Below, piece after piece: positions 1-5,747 of a DNA stretch of 8,539 bases. Location of the stretch: the NCBI GenBank assembly GCA_022838965.1, contig JALHDK010000136.1, forward strand, positions 2,961 through 11,499, read 5' to 3'. The DNA is from Actinomycetales bacterium (GTDB lineage Bacteria > Actinomycetota > Actinomycetes > Actinomycetales > Actinomycetaceae). The translations under genes and the position numbers were made by a program. The notes beneath the pieces are model-generated. The model was not told where the DNA came from. It was given only the letters and a program-made list of their open reading frames with translations, and searched no databases. Position 1 is the first letter of the stretch, and each line of letters opens with the position of its first letter.

Positions 1-1
1 T

Positions 2-952
2 GCCCTGTCGATGTTCATGTCCAACACCGCGACCACCGCGGCGATGTTCGCCGTCGTCATCCCCATCCTCGCGGCGGTGCCCAGCGACAGGGCCCGCGCG
101 GGCGTGGCCCTCTCGATCCCGGTGGCGGCCAACATCGGTGGCATGGGAACGCCGGTCGGCACGCCCCCCAATGCCATCGCGGTGGGTGCGCTGGCGGCGC
201 GCGGGGAGACCGTGTCGTTCGTGCAGTGGATGATCCTCGCCGTGCCGCTCATGCTCATCATCCTCGTCGGTGCGTGGTTCTTCCTCGCCAGCCGGTACGT
301 CCCCCGGGGCACCCGGCTCGAGCTGGCGCTCGATGCGGACTTCGACCGCTCCCGGCAGGCCATGATCTACTACGTCGTCGCGGGGAGCACCGTGCTGCTC
401 TGGATGACCGAGCCGCTCCACGGGATCTCGTCCAACATCGTGGGCTTCCTGCCCGTGGTGGCGCTGCTGGCCACCCGGGTCATGGGCGGGAAGGACATCC
501 AGGCGATCTCGTGGCCCGTGCTCTGGCTCGTCGCCGGCGGCATCGCCCTCGGTACCGGCGTCGGAGCCACGGGCCTGGATGCCTGGCTGCTCGGATCCTT
601 CAACTGGGCGGCGCTGTCCTCGCTGGTGGTCATCGCGCTGCTGGTTCTCATCGGCCTGGCCATGTCCAACGTCATCTCGCACTCGGCGGCTGCCAACCTG
701 CTCGTACCCCTGGCGCTCGGCTTCTCGGACGTCGTCGGCCTCAACATGGCGATGATCGCCGTCGTGATCGCGCTGGCGACGTCCCTGGGCATGTCGATGC
801 CGATCTCCACGCCCCCCAACGCCATCGCCTACGCGACGGGACAGGTCCCCCTCAAGGAGATGGCCGTGACCGGCCTCGTGGTGGGCGTCGGTGGCGCCCT
901 CCTCCTCGCCTTCCTGATGCCACCCATCTGGGAGGGGTTGGGGCTCCTGTGA
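2..952 (+). CDS. SLC13/DASS-family sodium:carboxylate-type permease, C-terminal part (5' end outside window)
   Basis: Inner-membrane secondary transporter of the divalent anion:sodium symporter family, whose members usually import di- or tricarboxylates, or sulfate, with sodium. The reading frame is open from the first base, so the start is missing. Residues are counted from the first full codon. About nine hydrophobic stretches are visible, including roughly 76-96, 120-135, 146-162, 173-190 and 206-224. The two family hairpin motifs are present in duplicated form: S7-N8-T9 with GTPPNAIA at 53-60, and S222-N223-V224 with STPPNAIA at 269-276. In the family these SNT and TPPN elements form the two sodium sites and the substrate site; the second SNT here reads SNV. 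The internal two-fold repeat is thus intact, so probably only the N-terminal scaffold helices are missing. Its TGA overlaps the GTG start of the next gene (GTGA), suggesting translational coupling with the sensor kinase. Substrate cannot be told from sequence. Confidence 0.93.
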   Translation, partial: ALSMFMSNTATTAAMFAVVIPILAAVPSDRARAGVALSIPVAANIGGMGTPVGTPPNAIAVGALAARGETVSFVQWMILAVPLMLIILVGAWFFLASRYVPRGTRLELALDADFDRSRQAMIYYVVAGSTVLLWMTEPLHGISSNIVGFLPVVALLATRVMGGKDIQAISWPVLWLVAGGIALGTGVGATGLDAWLLGSFNWAALSSLVVIALLVLIGLAMSNVISHSAAANLLVPLALGFSDVVGLNMAMIAVVIALATSLGMSMPISTPPNAIAYATGQVPLKEMAVTGLVVGVGGALLLAFLMPPIWEGLGLL

Positions 953-3267
953 CGGCGCAGCTCCTGATCCTCGTGGTGGGAACCGGCGCGGAGCCGGTGG
1001 CGGCCGAGATCCGCGAGGCGCTGCCCCGCACCGTGGAGGTCGCCCAGGCCCCCGACGCGGCCGCCGCCCTCGACGTCGTCAACAGCCGGGACGCGATCGT
1101 CCCCCTCATCACCCTCATCGCGGGGGAGGCTGACGTCGACCGGGCGCTCACCGGGTTGTTCTCCGACGACCAGATGCAGGACACCCGATCCATCGTGCTG
1201 ACCTCCCGGGCGTTCCATGACGACGTCGCGGACGCCATCGACCAGGGCCGGCTGCACACGCTCGTGATGCAACCCGCCCCGCCCGGACTGCTGGGGTGGA
1301 TGGTGGTGTCCCAGTTGGCCAGGTGGATGGTCGATCACGGGATGGAGCCCGTCGAGCCGGTCCCCATGCCCGGAGGGCCGCGCGAGACGAGCGAACTGCT
1401 CCATCTCCTCGAGGCGAGCAACGAGGAGCTCACCGCCCGAATCGTCAGCGGCATCGACCATGCCCTCACGCGCCGGCCGCGTCTCCGGCTCCCCGCCGGC
1501 GTGCGCCTCACCCGCCAGGGCGAGTACGTGGACGGGGTCTACATCGTGATCTCGGGGAAGGTGGCGCTCACCCGGAAGACTCCGTCGGAGAACCTGCTCC
1601 TGCACCACGCCTCCACCGGTCCGGTGGTGGGCCTGGTCTCGCTCGCCCGGCAGGAACGGGCCTTCTTCACGTCGACGACGACGACCGACGTCGAGGCGAT
1701 CCACGTCTCCACCGATCAGCTGGATCGGGCGCTGCGGCTCGACCCCGGGGTCGCCGAGGGTCTCGCGGCCGGGGCGATCCGCGGCTTCACCCTCCGGCTC
1801 CTCCGCTCGGAGGAGCTGCAGGTCGAGCGCAACGAACTCAACGTGAAGCTCAAGAAGGAACAGAAGCGGCTCGCGAAGGCCCTTGCCCAGCTGGAGGCCG
1901 CCCGCCTCGAACTCGTGTCGCAGGCGCGGTTCGCGACCCTCGGGGAACTGGCCGCCGGCGTGGCGCATGAGCTCAACAACCCGGTCGCGGCGCTCCAGGG
2001 GGCCGCCGCGAACCTCAGCGATCACCTGGCCACGCTGGTGCGCTCGCACCCGGACGCTGCCATCCTGAGCGGCGTGCTCGCGGGAACGCTCGATCGCCCG
2101 AGCCTCTCCACTGCCGAGGAGCGCAGGATCCGCCGGGAGATCGAACGCGTCACCGGTGACCCCGAGGCGGCGTTCCGACTGGTGTCCGCAGGGGTGGTCG
2201 ATCCGGCGGTCGCCTCCCGGGTGGACAGGAGCACCCTCGGGATCGTCGAGGCGGCGGCCATGCTCGGGACCGCCGCGCGCAGCATCGACGTGGCCACGAC
2301 CCGGATCACCGACCTGGTGAACTCGCTGCGCTCCTACGCGCGCCCCGAGACCGAGGTGCTCGACGATGTCGACGTGAACGCGGGGATCGAGGACACGCTC
2401 CACCTCGTCGCCCACCGGCTCCGCGGCATCGAGGTGGTCCGCGACTACGGCGACATCCCGCGGATCCGCGCCCATCCCTCACGCCTCGGCCAGGTCTGGA
2501 CGAACCTCATCGTCAATGCCGCGGACGCCCTCGCGGGCCAGGGACGCCTCGAGATCCTGACGCACGCCGACGGCCCGCACGTCGTCGTCGACGTCATCGA
2601 CAACGGGCCCGGTGTCGATCCTGACGTGCTGCCCCGGATCTTCGAGCCCCGCTTCACCACGAAGCACGGCACGATCCGGTACGGACTCGGGCTCGGGCTC
2701 AGCCTCGCCTCCCGCATCGTGGAGGAGGCCGGCGGAACGATCACGGTCGACTCGGTGCCCGGTCGTACCGCTTTCACTGTCGCCATCCTGGTCGTCGAGG
2801 ACGAGCCGCCGGTCCGGACGGCGCTGGCGCGCGACCTGGCGCCGTTCGCGAAGGGTGCACGCATCGAGATGGCCGAGGACGTCACGGACGCGTGGCAGGT
2901 GGTCGATGAACTGCAGGCCGACGGCGACGTCCTCGCCCTCATCCTCGCGGATCACCGCCTGCCGGGCGTGAGCGGGGTCGACTTCCTGGTCTCCACCATG
3001 GGTGACCCGCGGACCCGCGCCAGCAAACGGGTGCTGGTCACCGGTCAGGCCGGCCACGAGGACACCATCCGGGCCATCAACGAGGCGGAGCTCGACCACT
3101 ACATCGCCAAGCCCTGGGAGCCGGAGGACTTCCGCGCTGTGGTGCGCACCCAGCTCACCGACTTCGTCCTCGATTCCGGGCTCGACCCCCTGCCGTACCT
3201 CACCGTCATCGACGGGCAGCGCGCCCTGCGCACGCTCCGGGAGCGCCCCGACGGACGCTATCGCTGA
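949..3267 (+). CDS. Hybrid sensor: receiver-like domain, cNMP-binding-type domain, histidine kinase, C-terminal receiver
   Basis: Predicted soluble hybrid histidine kinase of 772 residues; no membrane segment is seen. GTG 949 is chosen because it overlaps the permease stop and has GGAGGGG at 931-937; the open frame upstream is a shadow of the permease. Approximate layout: receiver-like fold 1-125 without acidic pocket or phospho-Asp (T85 kept, Q108 at the Lys position); cyclic-nucleotide-binding-type domain 173-275 (G228-LVSL); charged coiled coil 285-328; DHp with H-box LGELAAGVAHELNNP, H340 the phosphoacceptor; ATPase domain about 470-611 with N519/N523, G1 box D551-NGPG and G2 box G579-LGLG; receiver 612-735 with D618, phospho-Asp D668, T698, K721; tail to 772. 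The DHp has an extra charged insertion of about 60 residues after the H-box. The last ATPase strand runs into receiver strand 1 without linker (TAFTV-AILVVEDE). From memory, related actinobacterial kinases sit beside separate proteins in which such a receiver is fused to a thioredoxin-reductase-like domain; none is seen here. There is no DNA-binding output domain. The signal is unknown; coupling to the permease suggests a transport-linked or metabolic cue (inference). Confidence 0.9.
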   Translation: MTAQLLILVVGTGAEPVAAEIREALPRTVEVAQAPDAAAALDVVNSRDAIVPLITLIAGEADVDRALTGLFSDDQMQDTRSIVLTSRAFHDDVADAIDQGRLHTLVMQPAPPGLLGWMVVSQLARWMVDHGMEPVEPVPMPGGPRETSELLHLLEASNEELTARIVSGIDHALTRRPRLRLPAGVRLTRQGEYVDGVYIVISGKVALTRKTPSENLLLHHASTGPVVGLVSLARQERAFFTSTTTTDVEAIHVSTDQLDRALRLDPGVAEGLAAGAIRGFTLRLLRSEELQVERNELNVKLKKEQKRLAKALAQLEAARLELVSQARFATLGELAAGVAHELNNPVAALQGAAANLSDHLATLVRSHPDAAILSGVLAGTLDRPSLSTAEERRIRREIERVTGDPEAAFRLVSAGVVDPAVASRVDRSTLGIVEAAAMLGTAARSIDVATTRITDLVNSLRSYARPETEVLDDVDVNAGIEDTLHLVAHRLRGIEVVRDYGDIPRIRAHPSRLGQVWTNLIVNAADALAGQGRLEILTHADGPHVVVDVIDNGPGVDPDVLPRIFEPRFTTKHGTIRYGLGLGLSLASRIVEEAGGTITVDSVPGRTAFTVAILVVEDEPPVRTALARDLAPFAKGARIEMAEDVTDAWQVVDELQADGDVLALILADHRLPGVSGVDFLVSTMGDPRTRASKRVLVTGQAGHEDTIRAINEAELDHYIAKPWEPEDFRAVVRTQLTDFVLDSGLDPLPYLTVIDGQRALRTLRERPDGRYR

Positions 3268-3281
3268 CCCCTTAGGGTAGG
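3267..3281 (+). promoter_or_regulatory. Candidate start-site element for rbfA: TAGGGT -10-like box, weak SD and small ACCC/GGGT hairpin
   Basis: Only 18 bases separate the kinase stop from the rbfA ATG. They contain ACCC-CTTA-GGGT (3267-3278), a four-base-pair hairpin, and TAGGGT (3273-3278), which fits the actinobacterial -10 pattern TANNNT ending seven bases before the ATG, the usual distance for a leaderless transcript. The same bases can instead act as a weak Shine-Dalgarno (AGGG or AGG at 3279-3281). No convincing -35 box is seen, so the promoter reading is tentative. Confidence 0.25.
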
Positions 3282-3285
3282 ACCC

Positions 3286-3726
3286 ATGGCTGATCCACAA
3301 CGCGCCCGCAAGCTCGCGGACCGCATCCGGGAGATCGTCGCGCGCATGCTCGAATCGCGCGTGAAGGACCCGCGGCTCGGTTTCGTGACGGTGACGGACG
3401 CCCGCATCACCGCGGACCTGCAGCACGCCACGGTGTTCTACACCGTCCTCGGCAGCGAGGAGGAGCGCGCCAGCACGGCCGCCGCCCTCGAATCCGCGCG
3501 CGGCCTCATCCGGTCGGAGATCGGGCGGCAGACGGGACTGCGGCTCACGCCCACCCTCGAGTTCGTCCCGGACGCCCTCCCCGAGGCCGCCGCACTCATC
3601 GAGGAACGGCTGCGCGAGGCCGCCGCGCGTGACGCCGAGGTGGCGCGGCTCGCGGCGTCGGCCACCCCTGCGGGCGACCCCGACCCGTACCGGAGGCCCG
3701 GGGACGAGGATGTCCCCCAGGAATGA
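3286..3726 (+). CDS. rbfA: 30S ribosome-binding factor RbfA
   Basis: RbfA binds immature 30S subunits and helps the 5' end of 16S rRNA (helix 1 region) fold correctly; it matters for late small-subunit assembly and growth in the cold. The 146-residue product has the usual N-terminal helix (RKLADRIREIVARML), the conserved stretch KDPRLGFVTVTDARITADLQ around residues 27-46 that carries the first KH-like strands, and the typical second half ESARGLIRSEIGRQTGLRLTP-LEF ending near residue 86. The remaining residues (about 110-146) are an acidic, Pro-rich tail common in actinobacterial versions and probably disordered. The ATG is the natural start because the homologous N-terminus begins with the MADPQRARKLADRI type of sequence. 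Its stop overlaps the truB start (ATGA), so rbfA and truB should be co-translated. infB, the usual upstream neighbour, is not the adjacent gene. Confidence 0.96.
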   Translation: MADPQRARKLADRIREIVARMLESRVKDPRLGFVTVTDARITADLQHATVFYTVLGSEEERASTAAALESARGLIRSEIGRQTGLRLTPTLEFVPDALPEAAALIEERLREAAARDAEVARLAASATPAGDPDPYRRPGDEDVPQE

Positions 3727-4634
3727 GGTGCTCCCCGCCCGACGGCATCGCGCTGATCGACAAGGCCGCCGGCTCCACCTCGCATGATGTCGTCGCCCGG
3801 ATGCGGCGGCTCTGCGGCACTCGCCGGATCGGGCACGCCGGGACCCTCGACCCGATGGCCACGGGCCTGCTCGTCCTGGGGGTGGGCCGTGCCACCAGGC
3901 TGCTCACCCACCTCGTTGGCCTGCCCAAGGCCTACGCCGCCACAATCCGGCTTGGCCAGGCGACGGTGAGCGACGACGCCGACGGCGCCCTCTCGGCCGC
4001 GGTGGGGGTCGGGGACCCCGACCGGCTGGCGGGCGCCCTCCCGGAGGCACTCGCACAGCTGCGCGGCGACATCCTCCAGGTGCCCGCCAGGGTGAGTGCG
4101 ATCAAGGTGGCCGGCGAGCGGGCGTACGCGCGCGTGCGGGCCGGCGAGGACGTGCAGCTCGCGGCGCGACCGGTGACGGTCACGCGGTTCGACGTCGTCG
4201 GACAGCGTGCCGGGCGGGCCGATGACGGCACCCCGGTCCTCGACCTGGACGTGCTCGTCGAGTGCTCGTCGGGCACGTACGTCCGCGCGCTGGCGCGGGA
4301 CCTCGGCGACGCCCTCGGGGTGGGCGGGCACCTCACCGCGCTGCGACGGACCGCCGTCGGACCGTTCCGGATCGAGGAGGCCCGGACGCTGGACCAGCTG
4401 GAGAACGCCGTCGACGGCGTCCCGTTGACGTCCATGACGGCGGCTGCCCTCCGATGCTTCCCCGCCGCCCTCCTGGACGAGTCGTCCACGGCTGCCGTGC
4501 GGCACGGCGCCCCCGTCCCTGCGCTTCCCGCGCCCGGCCTCCACGCGGCGCTGGCGCCGGACGGGCATCTGGTCGCCCTGGTGGAGAACCGCGGAGCGAC
4601 CGCGCGGGCGCGGCTGGTCGTGGATCCGGCCTAG
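3723..4634 (+). CDS. truB: tRNA pseudouridine(55) synthase TruB
   Basis: TruB isomerises uridine 55 in the T-loop of elongator tRNAs to pseudouridine and also acts as a tRNA-folding chaperone. The 303-residue protein opens with the family motif GIALIDKAAGSTSHDVV (residues 8-24), followed by GHAGTLDPMATG, in which D43 is the catalytic aspartate. Further family blocks are RVSAIKVAGERAYARVR, matching the usual SAxKVxGxRAY motif, and GTYVRALARDLGDALGVGGHL in the second half of the catalytic domain. The last 55-60 residues (GLHAALAPDGHLVALVE) form the small actinobacterial C-terminal PUA-like domain. The ATG overlaps the rbfA stop by four bases. The only purine-rich site, GAGGA at 3706-3710, is rather far upstream, so initiation probably depends on coupling to rbfA. 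Length and motifs are complete; nothing looks damaged. Confidence 0.97.
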   Translation: MRCSPPDGIALIDKAAGSTSHDVVARMRRLCGTRRIGHAGTLDPMATGLLVLGVGRATRLLTHLVGLPKAYAATIRLGQATVSDDADGALSAAVGVGDPDRLAGALPEALAQLRGDILQVPARVSAIKVAGERAYARVRAGEDVQLAARPVTVTRFDVVGQRAGRADDGTPVLDLDVLVECSSGTYVRALARDLGDALGVGGHLTALRRTAVGPFRIEEARTLDQLENAVDGVPLTSMTAAALRCFPAALLDESSTAAVRHGAPVPALPAPGLHAALAPDGHLVALVENRGATARARLVVDPA

Positions 4635-4637
4635 AAT
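4632..4637 (+). promoter_or_regulatory. Candidate -10 box TAGAAT upstream of the mini-ORF/ribF
   Basis: TAGAAT is one base from the TATAAT consensus and begins with the truB stop codon itself. A transcript starting about seven bases downstream would have a leader of roughly 24 nt before the ATG at 4668. The expected -35 region (about 4609-4614) is GC-only and shows no TTGACA-like box. The element may therefore be a weak or regulator-dependent promoter, or a chance match. Confidence 0.35.
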
Positions 4638-4654
4638 CGAGTGGAACCTGACGC

Positions 4655-4660
4655 AGGAGG
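4655..4660 (+). promoter_or_regulatory. Consensus Shine-Dalgarno AGGAGG for the 18-codon mini-ORF
   Basis: A perfect AGGAGG lies seven bases before ATG 4668. It is too far (63 bases) from the ribF GTG to serve that start directly, and it is a better site than those of truB, ribF or rbfA. Its placement is the main evidence that the short ORF following it is translated. Confidence 0.7.
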
Positions 4661-4667
4661 ACGAGTC

Positions 4668-4724
4668 ATGGACTGGTGCGGGCGATGCGACGACGAGGCC
4701 GCTGATCGCGGCACCCGCGGCTAG
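4668..4724 (+). CDS. Putative 18-residue leader peptide coupled to ribF (WCGRC motif)
   Basis: An ATG with an ideal ribosome site (AGGAGG, seven-base spacing) opens an 18-codon frame encoding MDWCGRCDDEADRGTRG with an extra Ala after position 11, that is, DDEAADRG. It ends at TAG 4722-4724, whose last base is the first base of the ribF GTG (TAGTG). ribF has no Shine-Dalgarno of its own, so ribosomes ending here could restart on ribF. The peptide contains W3-C4-G5-R6-C7, the C-x-x-C pattern of thioredoxin-like sites, but at this length it cannot be a folded redox enzyme. A regulatory leader peptide, or simply a translation-delivery device, is more likely. The product is not recognised and no conservation can be judged from one sequence. 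Confidence 0.45.
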   Translation: MDWCGRCDDEAADRGTRG

Positions 4725-5683
4725 TGCAGGTATGGCACGGGCGCGGGGAGGTTCCCGCGCTCGCCGGCTCCGTCGTGACGCTCGGGATGTTCGCAGGCAT
4801 GCACCGTGGCCACCAGGCGGTCGTGGGCCGGACGGTGGAGCTCGCCCGCCGGCGCCGGGTACCGGCCGTCGCCATCACGTTCGACCCCCACCCCGTGAAG
4901 GTGCACCATCCCGAGCGCTACCACATCCAGCTCACGAATCTCGGCCAGCGGCTGGCCCATCTGGAGGAACACGGCATCGACGCCACACTGCTGATCCGGT
5001 ACACGCGTGAGTTCTCCCGGACCAGCGCCGAGGACTTCGTCCGGGACTGGATGGTCGACCTGCTGCAGGCACGCGCCGTCGTGGTGGGGGAGGACGCCCG
5101 GTTCGGGCGGGGCAACACCGGGGACGAGCGCCTCCTCCGCGACCTGGGGAACCGGTTCGGGTTCGAGGCGGTGATCGTGCGGGATCTGACGGACCCGGAG
5201 ACGGGCCGGCGCTGGTCCTCGACATGGGTGCGCGAGGCGCTCGCCGCAGGCGACGTCGAGACCGCCGCCCGGGTGCTGGGCCGCCCGCACCTGGTGCGTG
5301 GCGAGGTGGTGCACGGGGCTCGCCGGGGACGCCAGCTCGGGTACCCCACCGCGAACCTCGACACCGACGACATCGGAGTCGTTCCGCGGGACGGGGTCTA
5401 CGCCGGGTGGCTGACCGACGGCGGGATCCGCTACCCGGCGGCCATCTCCGTGGGCGCGAACCCGACCTTCGACGGTTCCAAGCGGTCCGTGGAGGCGCAC
5501 GTCCTCGGACGCCACGATCTGGACCTCTACGACCATGTGGTGACTGTGGAGTTCACCCACTGGATCCGTCCCATGGTGGCGTTCGCCGGCGTCGACGCGC
5601 TGCTCGAGAGGATGGCCGACGACGTGCAGCAGTGCGCCCGGCTCCTCGGCGTCGCCCCTCCCGCGGCCCCTGCGCGCCCCTAG
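4724..5683 (+). CDS. ribF: Bifunctional riboflavin kinase / FMN adenylyltransferase (FAD synthetase) RibF
   Basis: RibF phosphorylates riboflavin to FMN and adenylates FMN to FAD in the cytosol. The 319-residue length is normal. The N-terminal nucleotidyltransferase module shows LGMFAGMHRGH with the catalytic-type HxGH (H27, H30), then GEDARFGRGNTGD at 122-134 and SSTWVREALAAGDV. The C-terminal kinase module shows GRQLGYPTANL (PTAN at 208-211), PRDGVYAG, and SVEAHVLG, in which E257 fits the catalytic base of the family. Two positions are unusual: the Asp of the canonical FDGxHxGH is Ala24, and the aromatic residue usual after GEN/GED is Ala125. Both are in the FAD-synthetase half and could weaken it; the kinase half looks complete. 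GTG 4724 is chosen because QVWHGRGEVPA matches the usual actinobacterial N-terminus; it has no SD and overlaps the mini-ORF stop. No FMN riboswitch is seen, and the 89-nt gap upstream is too short to hold one. Confidence 0.94.
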   Translation: MQVWHGRGEVPALAGSVVTLGMFAGMHRGHQAVVGRTVELARRRRVPAVAITFDPHPVKVHHPERYHIQLTNLGQRLAHLEEHGIDATLLIRYTREFSRTSAEDFVRDWMVDLLQARAVVVGEDARFGRGNTGDERLLRDLGNRFGFEAVIVRDLTDPETGRRWSSTWVREALAAGDVETAARVLGRPHLVRGEVVHGARRGRQLGYPTANLDTDDIGVVPRDGVYAGWLTDGGIRYPAAISVGANPTFDGSKRSVEAHVLGRHDLDLYDHVVTVEFTHWIRPMVAFAGVDALLERMADDVQQCARLLGVAPPAAPARP

Positions 5684-5685
5684 GA

Positions 5686-5717
5686 CCGTGAGCTGGCTCA
5701 CCGCAGCCGTCTCACGG
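5686..5717 (+). terminator. Terminator-like hairpin after ribF
   Basis: CCGTGAG (5686-5692) pairs perfectly with CTCACGG (5711-5717). Inside it, after one mismatch, TGGCT pairs with AGCCG (GGCT/AGCC plus one G-U), around a six-base loop CACCGC. The stem begins two bases after the ribF TAG. There is no T-run downstream, as is common in actinobacterial terminators, so termination efficiency is uncertain. It lies directly upstream of the rpsO -10 element and would cover the -35 region. Confidence 0.6.
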
Positions 5718-5735
5718 CGCCCTTGGCCGGGCTGG

Positions 5736-5741
5736 TAAACT
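5736..5741 (+). promoter_or_regulatory. Likely rpsO promoter -10 box (TAAACT)
   Basis: TAAACT fits the actinobacterial -10 pattern TANNNT and lies in an otherwise GC-rich gap, after the ribF hairpin and 90 bases before the rpsO GTG. The -35 region (about 5711-5718) is poor (CTCACG-like). Transcription would start near 5748. A separate promoter for rpsO is usual in actinobacteria. Confidence 0.5.
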
Positions 5742-5747
5742 GGACAA

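Noticed and set aside
226..948. Upstream extension of the sensor kinase frame (open from 226)
   Set aside because: It runs through the permease gene in another frame and is a low-complexity Arg/Pro/Gly-rich shadow. GTG 949 with GGAGGGG upstream gives a sensible domain start.
1670..1690. CGA/ACG microrepeat
   Set aside because: It is a short run of Thr/Asp codons (TSTTTTD) inside the cNMP-type domain. Its length is ordinary for GC-rich coding DNA.
829..2475. Minus-strand open frame of 548 codons opposite the kinase
   Set aside because: It mirrors the coding strand of a gene with clear domains and spans the permease/kinase boundary. No motif and no credible start.
4635..4723. FMN riboswitch upstream of ribF
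   Set aside because: The gap is only 89 bases, is mostly taken up by the mini-ORF, and shows none of the conserved RFN-element blocks.
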